From Rhodonellum psychrophilum GCM71 = DSM 17998 (GTDB lineage Bacteria; Bacteroidota; Bacteroidia; Cytophagales; Cyclobacteriaceae), in contig NZ_KB906676.1 in assembly GCF_000381545.1 (NCBI RefSeq), positions 186,001-250,000 of the forward strand: a DNA stretch of 64,000 nt, written 5' to 3'. Below the pieces are notes generated by a model. The model did not search any database. It saw only the letters and a list, made by a program, of their open reading frames with translations, and was not told the origin of the DNA. A program made the position numbers and the translations under genes. How positions within the stretch are numbered: the first letter of the stretch is position 1; each line of letters begins with the position of its first letter. Positions 38,042-45,929 of the stretch are shown piece by piece.

Positions 38042-38695
38042 CTAATCCTTCTTCTTCAAGTCACCTCTTTTGATGGACTGGATAAATTGTGACCAAGCAA
38101 ATGGATCAAGCAATCTGAAGGGTCTCGGTCCATATCGGTCCTGGATCTGCATGACCTGACCCTGTTGGAATCCCCGGAAATTCTCGTTTCCTGAGGCTGG
38201 CATGTTTTCCGCCCATCTGAGCAAAGTCGCAGGACTCAAATTTCCACGGCTGTCGATGGACATTGGCGCTTCGTAATTCATGGCCAAAACGGCCCTTTTA
38301 AATTCATCCTCGGTGGGATAAGGCATGACCTCAATTTCTGCCAAAGTAATTTCGTCATCCTGCATCGTGAGGATCAAGCTGATTTTATCGTCTACCATCT
38401 GCTTGGGCACCACGTAGGTTTGCCTTTTGAGACCGATAAAACTAAAGACCACACTATCACCTTCGAGCACTGGCATGGAAAAATATCCGAATCTACCACT
38501 ACTGGTTCCTCTTCCTTTTTTGGGCACATATACGTTTACTCCCGGCACAGCGTCTGTACTGTCCGAATTCAGGATGATCCCTGACAATTGTATTACCTTT
38601 CTTTCCTTTTGATCCTGAGCTTGGGTTTTTTCCATTCCCAGAAAGAGTAGGGCAAAGAATGTAAAAAGGACGATATGTGTTGGTTTTATTTTCAA
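38042..38695 (-). CDS. Exported carboxypeptidase-regulatory-like domain protein
   Basis: 217 residues with a signal peptide (MKIKPTHIVLFTFFALLFLG, cleavage near KTQAQ). It is followed by a CarboxypepD_reg-like beta-sandwich: VIQLSGIILNSDSTDAVPGV, then VYVPKKGRGTSSGRFGYFSM, SFIGLKRQTYVV. In Bacteroidota this domain is common at the N-terminus of TonB-dependent receptors and as free periplasmic proteins. Here it ends without a plug or barrel, so it is a stand-alone protein of unknown role with a helical C-terminal region. The TAG stop is followed by a further 35 open codons in frame before the terminator, which may mean the C-terminus has been shortened. Confidence 0.8.
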   Translation of the reverse strand: MKIKPTHIVLFTFFALLFLGMEKTQAQDQKERKVIQLSGIILNSDSTDAVPGVNVYVPKKGRGTSSGRFGYFSMPVLEGDSVVFSFIGLKRQTYVVPKQMVDDKISLILTMQDDEITLAEIEVMPYPTEDEFKRAVLAMNYEAPMSIDSRGNLSPATLLRWAENMPASGNENFRGFQQGQVMQIQDRYGPRPFRLLDPFAWSQFIQSIKRGDLKKKD

Positions 38696-38827
38696 TGTCG
38701 TTTTTCTTTATAATTACGGCTTACGGCGTAGCGGGTTTTCAAAAGCTTTCAAATTAAACCACTATAATAGCCTATTTCCGTATGATTTTATTAATTTCAA
38801 ACCATATTTCTTCGTTAAAAGTTATTA

Positions 38828-39211
38828 ATGAGACTAAAAAACATCAGTTTGAATTATGGAATGCGGGTTTTCAAAGCCTTGTCCGAGGAGCCACGCGTCA
38901 GGATAGTACATCTTTTGATCCACAACAAAGAACTGTCTATCTCAGACTTGGAGCATATCCTCGACTTTACCCAAACCAAGACAAGCAGGCACTTGGCCTA
39001 TCTCAAAAATGCAGGCCTGGTCGGAAGCCGAAGGGTGGACCAATGGATTTTTTATTACCTCTTAGAAGAGGCAACTGAAATCATTATTCAGATTTTTAAG
39101 TTTATACAAAAGGACATCAACCTGATCAAGGATCAGGAGGTCTACGAAATCCTACATTCCAATCGGGAATTGGCGACCAACAAGATCCAGAACAATCCTT
39201 ACCGTAAATAA
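38828..39211 (+). CDS. ArsR-family HTH regulator
   Basis: 127 residues with a winged helix-turn-helix: FKALSEEPRVRIVHLLIHNK, then LSISDLEHILDFTQTKTSRHL (recognition helix) and the wing AGLVGSRRVDQWIFYYL. It has no ELCVCDL-type metal site and no clustered cysteines, so metal sensing is not supported. It is probably a metal-independent member. The gene ends 6 nt before the HAD nucleotidase start, so the two are likely co-transcribed. A C-terminal helical tail (IIIQIFKFIQKDINLIKD) may dimerise. Target genes unknown; no operator recognised. Confidence 0.85.
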   Translation: MRLKNISLNYGMRVFKALSEEPRVRIVHLLIHNKELSISDLEHILDFTQTKTSRHLAYLKNAGLVGSRRVDQWIFYYLLEEATEIIIQIFKFIQKDINLIKDQEVYEILHSNRELATNKIQNNPYRK

Positions 39212-39217
39212 AACTGA

Positions 39218-39913
39218 GTGAAACGATACCAACATATTTTCTTCGATTTGGATCATACCCTTTGGGATTATGACCGCAATGTTCAGGAATCCCTGACCGA
39301 ACTCCATGATGTTCATCAATTAAATGAACTGGGGATAACTGACGCAAAGGCACTGATTCAGGCTTTTTACAACGTAAATTTCAAACTTTGGGCACTCTAT
39401 GATGTCGGTAAAATAGACAGAGACAGCCTTCGCGAAACCCGCTTCAAGTTGATTTTCGAAAATGCAGGAGTTGACCCGGAAAGTGTCCCCGCACTTCTCG
39501 AGCCTGACTTTATGCATCGGACTTCTTCAAAGAATTACCTTCTTCCCTATGCAATGGAGATTTTGGATTATCTGAAACCCAATTATCCCATGCACATCAT
39601 CACCAATGGGTTCAATGAAAGCCAGTCCAAAAAACTTCATGCTTCCGGATTGAATCCCTATTTTGACTTGATCGTGACATCAGAGACAACAGGCCACAAA
39701 AAGCCAGATGCAAGAATTTTTCAATATGCCTTGGATCATCTTGGGATCAACAATCAGGAGGTCATCATGATCGGAGACAATCCCAATTCAGATATTCTCG
39801 GAGCCATCAATGCAAATATTGATCAGGTCTATTTTGATCCACACGGCAAAGGGATAGAAATAAAGCCCACCCATACCATCAAACATTTGAAAGAATTGGA
39901 AGATTTTCTGTAA
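39218..39913 (+). CDS. yjjG: YjjG-type noncanonical pyrimidine nucleotidase (HAD)
   Basis: 231-residue HAD-superfamily phosphatase starting at a GTG codon 6 nt after the ArsR-like gene. Motif I is FFDLDHTLWD (Asp10, Asp12), motif II is IITNGFNESQ, the motif III lysine is in GHKKPDARIF, and motif IV is IMIGDNPNSD. The TLWDYDRN start and the helical cap are characteristic of YjjG, which dephosphorylates noncanonical pyrimidine nucleotides and keeps them out of DNA. Length agrees (E. coli YjjG 225). Cytoplasmic. Symbol given by family resemblance. Confidence 0.88.
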   Translation: MKRYQHIFFDLDHTLWDYDRNVQESLTELHDVHQLNELGITDAKALIQAFYNVNFKLWALYDVGKIDRDSLRETRFKLIFENAGVDPESVPALLEPDFMHRTSSKNYLLPYAMEILDYLKPNYPMHIITNGFNESQSKKLHASGLNPYFDLIVTSETTGHKKPDARIFQYALDHLGINNQEVIMIGDNPNSDILGAINANIDQVYFDPHGKGIEIKPTHTIKHLKELEDFL

Positions 39914-39931
39914 CCCTAATTGATAAATCCT

Positions 39932-39939
39932 TAGTTTTG
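39932..39939 (+). promoter_or_regulatory. -7 promoter element before the small OMP genes
   Basis: TAGTTTTG matches TAnnTTTG, 17 nt upstream of the ATG at 39956. Confidence 0.45.
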
Positions 39940-39955
39940 AGGTAAATTAAGGACC

Positions 39956-40528
39956 ATGAAGAAAATTTTATTGTTTCTGACTTTCAGCCTCTGTTCAATT
40001 GGCGTTTCTGCACAGTACTATGATATCGGTATTCACGGAGGGGTGTTTACACCGATTGATTTTTGGTATTATGTAGATGGGGGAATGGGGCCTAGCACAG
40101 GCGTGAAATTCAATTACCATTTCAATGAAAAACACGCCCTCTCTTCAAATTATTTCCATGGAAATTTCCATTTTTCTCCGGCAGGAGCAGAAGAGCGTAT
40201 CAATGGGCAGCGATACGAGAGAGAAAGATCCAGAGCAAGCTTCAATGCTGTTTCTTTTGTTTTTCTACGGAAGTTTAAACTCAAAAATGATTGGCAAATC
40301 CATGTAGGAACTGGAATCGGATATTTTTTGGAGCATTGGGAAGGTGAAGTGAATTATTTGTCTGGGGAAAAAGATTACAAACGAGATTTTACGATGCCTA
40401 TTGAGATCAATCTCAACAGGGAAATATCAAAAAATGTAATCATCGGTATCAAGTCCGGCGTCTTCCTAACCCCTTTTTATATTTTTGGCGGATTTCACTT
40501 AGGTCCTGAGGTCAGTTATAGATTTTAA
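39956..40528 (+). CDS. Small outer-membrane beta-barrel protein
   Basis: 190 residues with a clear signal peptide (MKKILLFLTFSLCSIGVSAQ). It is followed by alternating amphipathic strands (YDIGIHGGVFTPIDFWYY, FHLGPEVSYRF) and ends with an aromatic residue, the usual barrel-assembly signal. The pattern suggests an eight-stranded OmpA/OmpX-like barrel. No enzymatic motif. It forms a tandem pair with the next gene (13 nt between stop and start), with weak sequence similarity, so the two are probably an ancient duplication. Function unknown. Confidence 0.75.
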   Translation: MKKILLFLTFSLCSIGVSAQYYDIGIHGGVFTPIDFWYYVDGGMGPSTGVKFNYHFNEKHALSSNYFHGNFHFSPAGAEERINGQRYERERSRASFNAVSFVFLRKFKLKNDWQIHVGTGIGYFLEHWEGEVNYLSGEKDYKRDFTMPIEINLNREISKNVIIGIKSGVFLTPFYIFGGFHLGPEVSYRF

Positions 40529-40540
40529 ATTTAATCAAGT

Positions 40541-41149
40541 ATGAAAAGATCTGGATTAACCATCTTACTTCTCGCCTGTGTGCTGTTTCAAGTAAATGGA
40601 CAAAAACTCGATTTAAGCCTAGGCTTTGGCAGTTACAGAGTACCCAATCAAATTAAATTTGAATTGCCTAAACAAGGATTCAATATGAATATTGGCTTGA
40701 TGTACCAGCTCAGTGATCATTGGGAAATGGGTACGGTTATCAATCATTCAGTTTTTAATTTTGATAGAGCGTCATTGGCAGCTACGCCACTTTCCTTTGG
40801 CGATTTCATCACGTCCGGAAGGGTCAAATCAGATCATTTATACTTTACTTTTCAAAGGAAAGTCATATTTCCTTATCAAATTGAAGCAAGTCTGGGTGCT
40901 GGAATTGGAGGATATATCGAAACCAGTGAGAATTATGTTGCCGGAAACTTTGATGAAGAGAGGGGGCTTTACACCTCCATTTCATGGAACCGGGATATTG
41001 AGACAGGCATTCACTTTCCCCTGACATACGCTGTGAAAAAAATCATCGCCAATAAAGTGAGTTTGGGAATACAAGGAGGGATCTTTCTGGACAAAAATCT
41101 CAATACAAGAGGAATTTTCATAGGGCCAAAAGCCGGGATTTTTCTTTAA
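40541..41149 (+). CDS. Small outer-membrane beta-barrel protein
   Basis: 202 residues with a signal peptide (MKRSGLTILLLACVLFQVNG, then QKLDLSLGFGSYRVP). It has repeated amphipathic beta strands (MYQLSDHWEMGTVINHSVF, EASLGAGIGGYIETSE, SLGIQGGIFLDKN), closing GPKAGIFL. It looks like a paralogue of the preceding barrel protein and is almost certainly in the same transcript. Its TAA stop lies at the left edge of dispersed element copy 6, which fills the gap to the convergent gene. No known function. Confidence 0.72.
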   Translation: MKRSGLTILLLACVLFQVNGQKLDLSLGFGSYRVPNQIKFELPKQGFNMNIGLMYQLSDHWEMGTVINHSVFNFDRASLAATPLSFGDFITSGRVKSDHLYFTFQRKVIFPYQIEASLGAGIGGYIETSENYVAGNFDEERGLYTSISWNRDIETGIHFPLTYAVKKIIANKVSLGIQGGIFLDKNLNTRGIFIGPKAGIFL

Positions 41150-41316
41150 ACCCCTGTACTGCATTGCCATTTCTAATCCAGCCTAAAATTGCTTCATAAC
41201 CAGTTTTTGTCTGATTATTGACTTCACCATATCGGGTAGATACGTCATTCTCGCAAATAAACTGATTTTCTATCAGTCACATCCTCATTAGGAATTTCAA
41301 TGCATATTTCGGCTTA
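41147..41316 (+). repeat. Dispersed ~170-bp palindromic element, copy 6
   Basis: Forward copy: TTTAAACCCCTGTACTGCATTGCC at the left, CCAGCCTAAAATTGCTTC, TTATTGACTTCACCATATCG, AAACTGATTTTCTATC, and CAATGCATATTTCGGCTTAA at the right. It occupies the entire gap between two convergent genes, and its two ends overlap both stop codons. Confidence 0.88.
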
Positions 41317-41814
41317 AAAAGCATAACCAATGGAAACCTGAGGTGCAAGGAGTTGCGCAGGATCGGAAGAAAAGAAAGGGGTTAAACCCGCTCGCAAAAG
41401 AAATCCCGATTGAGCCACTCTTCTGTAACCAATGATGCCATTGAACAATAGACCACTTGCAGTTAACCGGGGGGCCGAAGATGTGAAGGTGGAATTGGTT
41501 CTAGACAAAAATAAAACCGTTGCCCCCAATCCAAGCTCCAGAAAATTCCTTTTCCGACCTACCAGATAATTAACCGCAAAAGGAAGGGTAGTAACGCTAT
41601 ATCCATCGATAGCGGTGTACCCCAGACCAACCTTCGCACCCAAACCATTTGCCTGATCTTTGAATCGCCAGTCATAGTTGAAGGAATAAAGAATCCCCGA
41701 ACCTAAGCCTTCCAGAAAAACCGCCTCTCTTTTGGTTTCGTCTTGACTGATTCCGGAAAGGGGAAGCATAAAAATAATGATGGCCACGATTAAGCTAATC
41801 CTTGTGTTCTGCAT
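41314..41814 (-). CDS. Small outer-membrane protein candidate
   Basis: 166 residues. The signal peptide has the hydrophobic segment LIVAIIIFMLPLSGIS ending near SGISQ. The mature part is rich in Gly and aromatics in alternating strands (FNYDWRFKDQANGLGAKVGL, LELGLGATVLFLSR, GFLLRAGLTPFFSSD) and ends VSIGYAF with a terminal Phe, as expected for a barrel. Convergent with the two preceding barrel genes, but not obviously homologous to them. No enzymatic motifs. Flanked on both sides by dispersed elements (copies 6 and 7). Function unknown. Confidence 0.7.
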   Translation of the reverse strand: MQNTRISLIVAIIIFMLPLSGISQDETKREAVFLEGLGSGILYSFNYDWRFKDQANGLGAKVGLGYTAIDGYSVTTLPFAVNYLVGRKRNFLELGLGATVLFLSRTNSTFTSSAPRLTASGLLFNGIIGYRRVAQSGFLLRAGLTPFFSSDPAQLLAPQVSIGYAF

Positions 41815-41840
41815 GGGGTAAAACTAAATGAATATTTTTT

Positions 41841-42009
41841 AAACCCCAAATATGCATTCCGCTTCCTGATTGGGGTTGAAACCGCAAGAAAACCAGACTA
41901 TTTGGGGATTAAGGCAAATGCCAATATGGTGAAGTCAAAAATAAAAACAACCGGCTGATTATGAGGTGTTTTTAGGCTGGAATTGAATTGGTAATGCATA
42001 AAACGGGTC
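41841..42009 (-). repeat. Dispersed ~170-bp palindromic element, copy 7
   Basis: Reverse copy: AAACCCCAAATATGCATTCCG at the left, GGGGTTGAAACCGC, CCAGACTATTTGGGGATTAAG, ATATGGTGAAGTC in the core, and GGTAATGCATAAAACGGGTC at the right. It lies in a divergent intergenic region upstream of pruA, about 130 bp from its promoter element. Confidence 0.88.
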
Positions 42010-42141
42010 AAACTTGGTCATTGACTGAATGATTATCTCTGAATTATTTTTACAGCGGTAGGCGAATAGCGCATTTCCCCATTGTCCTTCATGACCTGGA
42101 TAAAAGAATAGGATAAAAAAGGCATTCCAAGCCTAGTTTCT

Positions 42142-42149
42142 TATATTTG
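42142..42149 (+). promoter_or_regulatory. -7 promoter element for pruA
   Basis: TATATTTG, an exact TAnnTTTG match, 34 nt before the pruA ATG. Confidence 0.55.
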
Positions 42150-42182
42150 TCATATTCAGAAATCAAATAAACGCCAAATAAT

Positions 42183-43823
42183 ATGCTTAAAGGTTTTTTT
42201 AATGTCCCTACACCCAAAAACGAACCTGTAAAGGCTTACGCACCGGGTTCCCCTGAAAGAATAGAATTACAAAAAACACTTAAAGAATTCAGAGCCCAAG
42301 AAATAGATGTGCCGATGTACATTGGTTCTGAGGAAGTGAGAACAGGCAAGAAAAAGTCCATGTCTCCACCTCATGACCACCAGCATATTCTTGGCTATTT
42401 TCATGAAGGCGATGCTTCGCATGTGGAACAGGCTATCAATGCTGCTTTGGGAGCAAAAGAAGCTTGGGAATCCATGGAATGGGAACAAAGAGCTGCTATT
42501 TTCTTGAAAGCCGCAGATCTTTTAGCTGGACCATACAGGGCAAAGATCAACGCCGCAACCATGCTTGGTCAATCCAAAAATGCGATGCAGGCTGAAATCG
42601 ATGCAGCTTGTGAATTCATTGACTTTTTGAGATTCAATGTGCTGTACATGACCGAGATTTATGCACAGCAACCTCCGGTTTCGGGTGATGGTGTTTGGAA
42701 TAGACTGGAACAAAGACCACTTGAGGGCTTTATTTTCGCCTTGACGCCTTTCAACTTCACCGCGATTGCGGGAAATCTGCCAACTTCTGCCGCCATGATG
42801 GGCAATACCATCGTCTGGAAACCTGCTTACACGCAGATTTACTCTGCAAAAGTCTTGATGGATGTCTTCAAGGAAGCTGGCGTACCTGATGGTGTGATCA
42901 ACTTGATCTATGTCGATGGACCTACTGCAGGCAATATTATCTTCAATCATCCTCGCTTTGCAGGGATTCACTTTACGGGTTCTACTGGCGTTTTCCAGAA
43001 CATTTGGAAGACGATCGGTGCCAATATCCAGAACTACAAATCCTATCCAAGAATCGTCGGGGAAACCGGCGGGAAGGATTTCGTCATTGCACACAAATCT
43101 GCGCATGCCAAAGCCGTTGCCGTGGGTCTGTCAAGGGGCGCTTTTGAATATCAGGGACAAAAATGTTCTGCCGCTTCAAGGGCATACATCCCAACGAATA
43201 TTTGGGATGATGTAAAAACCTTTTTGGTAGAGGATTTGAAATCCATGAAAATGGGAGGAACGGAAGATTTCACCAATTTCATCAATGCCGTTATCGATGA
43301 AAAATCCTTCGATAAAATCGCCAAATACATTGACAATGCCAAGAATGCAGATGGAGTGGAAATCATCGCGGGTGGAAATTATGACAAGTCAAAAGGGTAT
43401 TTCATCGAGCCAACGGTAATTGTCGTCGAAGACCCAATGTACACCACCATGTGTGAAGAAATCTTCGGGCCTGTTCTGACCATTTATGTGTACAATGCAG
43501 AGCATTTTGAGACCGCTTTGGAATTGGTGGATCAGACATCTCCCTACGCATTGACTGGAGCGGTATTCTCCCAAGACCGCTATGCGATCGAATTGGCCAC
43601 CAAAAAGCTCAGAAATGCTGCTGGTAACTTCTACATCAATGACAAACCGACAGGAGCAGTCGTTGGTCAGCAACCATTTGGTGGAGCAAGAGCTTCCGGT
43701 ACCAATGACAAGGCAGGTTCGATGATCAATTTACTGCGTTGGGTTTCTCCAAGAACAATCAAAGAGACCTTTGTCTCTGCTGTGGATTACAAATATCCAT
43801 TCTTGGGAAAAGATCAAGGTTGA
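42183..43823 (+). CDS. pruA: L-glutamate gamma-semialdehyde (1-pyrroline-5-carboxylate) dehydrogenase
   Basis: A 546-residue aldehyde dehydrogenase that oxidises P5C/glutamate semialdehyde to glutamate with NAD+, the second step of proline catabolism and the exit of ornithine catabolism. It has the oxyanion/cofactor motif LTPFNFTAIAGNLP, the catalytic base region VGETGGKDFVIAHKS (Glu ~294) and the nucleophile GQKCSAASRAYI (Cys ~328). The C-terminal PFGGARASGTNDKAG block is typical of monofunctional PruA. No proline dehydrogenase domain is fused. It shares metabolism with rocD (51003), which makes the same semialdehyde from ornithine. Own promoter and terminator suggest a monocistronic unit. 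Confidence 0.95.
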   Translation: MLKGFFNVPTPKNEPVKAYAPGSPERIELQKTLKEFRAQEIDVPMYIGSEEVRTGKKKSMSPPHDHQHILGYFHEGDASHVEQAINAALGAKEAWESMEWEQRAAIFLKAADLLAGPYRAKINAATMLGQSKNAMQAEIDAACEFIDFLRFNVLYMTEIYAQQPPVSGDGVWNRLEQRPLEGFIFALTPFNFTAIAGNLPTSAAMMGNTIVWKPAYTQIYSAKVLMDVFKEAGVPDGVINLIYVDGPTAGNIIFNHPRFAGIHFTGSTGVFQNIWKTIGANIQNYKSYPRIVGETGGKDFVIAHKSAHAKAVAVGLSRGAFEYQGQKCSAASRAYIPTNIWDDVKTFLVEDLKSMKMGGTEDFTNFINAVIDEKSFDKIAKYIDNAKNADGVEIIAGGNYDKSKGYFIEPTVIVVEDPMYTTMCEEIFGPVLTIYVYNAEHFETALELVDQTSPYALTGAVFSQDRYAIELATKKLRNAAGNFYINDKPTGAVVGQQPFGGARASGTNDKAGSMINLLRWVSPRTIKETFVSAVDYKYPFLGKDQG

Positions 43824-43873
43824 AAATAGATAAGATTTCAGATCGAAAGAAGAATTAGAAATAGATGAATTGC

Positions 43874-43912
43874 AAAAGCCTCCGAGGGGATCAAACCTTG
43901 GGGGCTTTTTTT
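43874..43912 (+). terminator. Intrinsic terminator of pruA
   Basis: AAAAGCCTCCGAGG pairs with CCTTGGGGGCTTTT (two mismatches or wobbles), followed by a T run. It lies about 50 nt after the pruA stop. Confidence 0.8.
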
Positions 43913-44213
43913 GTTGTCTTTTGATCTGTCAGCTATTTCTTTCTAATGCTTGGCCCATTATGGAAGTGGATCAAGTTTTGAAAACCACCTGTAAATTTGG
44001 GTAATTTTGTTAATTGATCAGGTTCAGATATTTTTTTAAAGATTTTTTTCAAAACCTCAAAAAAAGTTTCATAAACTAAAAATAGGCAATTTACTTATGA
44101 ATTATTAGTTTTCAGGGGGGGGATTAGTATATCAGAACAATATTTGGTTTTTTTAGCTTTTAAAAGTTCAAAATGTACATGTTTTAGCTTTCCTGTCCAG
44201 ACGAAATTTGCGA
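43913..44213. other. AT-rich leader region with a G8 tract
   Basis: About 300 bp without a gene. A run of eight G at 44115-44122 stands out in AT-rich surroundings, about 90 nt before the candidate peptide and 220 nt before the lipoprotein gene. No TAnnTTTG element was seen. Confidence 0.5.
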
Positions 44214-44327
44214 ATGAAATTTTTAGGTTTTAATTTGATAAAGATTAGTTGTCCGGGCATCAATCAAATGGAAAGATTTCCCTGTCCTGCAGATTGCCAA
44301 TGGACTTGCGCTTTTTGTTTTAAATAA
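44214..44327 (+). CDS. Candidate 37-residue Cys-rich peptide with a CX3CX2C motif
   Basis: The short frame starts MKFLGFNLIKISCPGINQ and ends FPCPADCQWTCAFCFK. It has five Cys in the last 25 residues and ends 12 nt before the start of the propeller lipoprotein gene. The terminal CQWTCAFCF has the exact spacing of a radical SAM cluster motif (C-x3-C-x2-C followed by an aromatic), but nothing of the enzyme follows. The alternatives are a small Cys-rich peptide co-expressed with the lipoproteins, a relic of a radical SAM gene, or chance. No signal peptide is evident. Not long enough for statistical support. Confidence 0.4.
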   Translation: MKFLGFNLIKISCPGINQMERFPCPADCQWTCAFCFK

Positions 44328-44339
44328 AATCAGAATCAA

Positions 44340-45509
44340 ATGTCATTTTTCATGAAGAATGTGTTTTCCCCCGCAATCCTTGCGTGCATATTGATCTCCT
44401 GCACCTCCAATAAGCTCGAGGATTCCGATCGCGTTGCTCATCAAGGTCCAGCACTTGAACTTGCAGGTTCAATGATGCTCCATTTGGACGAGTATTCCAC
44501 TTATGAGTTTTTCAGTCATCAAGTCGTAAATGAGAACGGTCGAGAATTGCTTTGTGTGTTGAATAAGCAAAACAAGAGTTTCGATACCTATGATCTGGAA
44601 TCCGGTAATTTATCCAAAAGATTTCCAATCCCTTCAGAAGGGCCGTATGGTATATCGGATCCTTATGCATTTCTAATGGCGGGAAGGGATTCCATTTTTG
44701 TATTCAATCAAAATAGTTTTAAAAATACCCAGTTGCTGAACAATGAGGGTGCTTTGCAGGCATCGCTCACCCCTGACAATATGATGACATACAAGTATGG
44801 ATTAAATCATTATAGCCTACCGAATATCAGCAGCCAACTGGTAGGGAATAAGATTTATTATGGGGTGGTCGGTTTCTTTGATACTTCGGATCCTGAAAAT
44901 TTTCAAAATGACATGAAATTGTCCGGAGTATATGATCTAGGAACAAATCATTTGGAGGAAATGGAAAGTTTTACTTTTCCAAAAAGCTATACCAACAAGG
45001 GCTGGAGTACTTATCATGCCATGTTTTCGTGGATAAAAAACAATGAGAATGACTGGGTGGTTTCATTCCACGCTTCAGATAGTTTATTTGTCTATGATTT
45101 GGATTTTCAGCTGAAAAAATCCTTTTCTGCAAAGAGTCAATATGTAAAAGAGATTCTCCCAATGAAGAGAAATCTCGACAGTGAGGAGCATTTACGACAT
45201 GCGGTTCAATCAGGTCAATATAGAAGATTGCTATATGATGGGTACAGAGCATGTTATTATAGGATCGTAGTCCATCCGAGGGAATTCAACCAAAATGAAG
45301 ATAAAAATTCAATTGCTTTTAATCGCTCTCCCTTCAGTATTATCAAGCTGAATGCAGACATGGAAGTTGTCTCTGAAACCAGATTCCAAGGGTCGATTTA
45401 CAGCATATTCACGGCCTTCGTTTCTGAGAGGGGTCTCTGCATTCCCAGAACCAATTATTGGAACAATGAAATAGAGGAAGAAAAAATCCAAATTGACATT
45501 TTTATCTAA
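44340..45509 (+). CDS. DUF4221-like beta-propeller lipoprotein
   Basis: 389 residues with a lipoprotein signal (ILACILISC, lipid-attachment Cys ~20). The start may be the ATG at 44340 or the in-frame one at 44352 (MKNVFSP). The mature part consists of repeated four-strand blocks with Asp/Trp-Asp turns (YDLESGNLSKRFPIPSEGP, YDLGTNHLEEME, VYDLDFQLKKSF), as in six-bladed propellers of the DUF4221 type common in Cyclobacteriaceae. The conserved late segment CYYRIVVHPREFN fits that family. First long gene of a tightly spaced run with a thioredoxin-like lipoprotein (6 nt apart) and a second lipoprotein. Function unknown; probably facing the periplasm or cell surface. Confidence 0.72.
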   Translation: MSFFMKNVFSPAILACILISCTSNKLEDSDRVAHQGPALELAGSMMLHLDEYSTYEFFSHQVVNENGRELLCVLNKQNKSFDTYDLESGNLSKRFPIPSEGPYGISDPYAFLMAGRDSIFVFNQNSFKNTQLLNNEGALQASLTPDNMMTYKYGLNHYSLPNISSQLVGNKIYYGVVGFFDTSDPENFQNDMKLSGVYDLGTNHLEEMESFTFPKSYTNKGWSTYHAMFSWIKNNENDWVVSFHASDSLFVYDLDFQLKKSFSAKSQYVKEILPMKRNLDSEEHLRHAVQSGQYRRLLYDGYRACYYRIVVHPREFNQNEDKNSIAFNRSPFSIIKLNADMEVVSETRFQGSIYSIFTAFVSERGLCIPRTNYWNNEIEEEKIQIDIFI

Positions 45510-45515
45510 GGGGAA

Positions 45516-45929
45516 ATGATTCGATACGTTTATGTCATCCTTGTCTTAATTTACTTTACAAACTGTGTCGCCAAAAGCGATGGGAACTCCTGGATTCAGG
45601 ATCTAAAAATAAAAAAGGCTCTTTCTGGCAAAAGATTACTCCTGATTAATTGGGATCATTGCAGTTCCTGCAGGGCTTACTATACAGAGATGGTGACTCG
45701 CTATTTGGAAGTTGGGGATATCGATATCTTTATCATTTCCAATCAAAGGAAGAAAATTGGTACATTAATAAACCACGAACCACTTTATTATATCTCTTCG
45801 CAGGAATTGCTTGCGTTGGAGGTTTATGTTTCTTTGCCGCAGCTGATCTCCAAAGACCAAGATGGCCATTGGATGATTACCGAACTTGAACCCACTGACT
45901 TTGCTTATGAAAACGCGATTACTGAATAA
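45516..45929 (+). CDS. Thioredoxin-like lipoprotein
   Basis: 137 residues with a short lipoprotein signal (VILVLIYFTNC, Cys ~17). A compact thioredoxin-like region follows: KRLLLINWDHCSSCRAYYTE carries a CSSC (CxxC) redox pair after a beta strand and before a helix. Later strands (DIDIFIISNQ, YVSLPQLISKDQDG) and a cis-Pro-like P in SLPQL support the fold. The protein is short for TlpA/ResA types, so the call rests on the motif and layout. It sits between two propeller-type lipoprotein genes, 6 nt after the first and overlapping the second by ~23 nt, so all three should be co-translated. Partner thiols unknown. Confidence 0.68.
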   Translation: MIRYVYVILVLIYFTNCVAKSDGNSWIQDLKIKKALSGKRLLLINWDHCSSCRAYYTEMVTRYLEVGDIDIFIISNQRKKIGTLINHEPLYYISSQELLALEVYVSLPQLISKDQDGHWMITELEPTDFAYENAITE

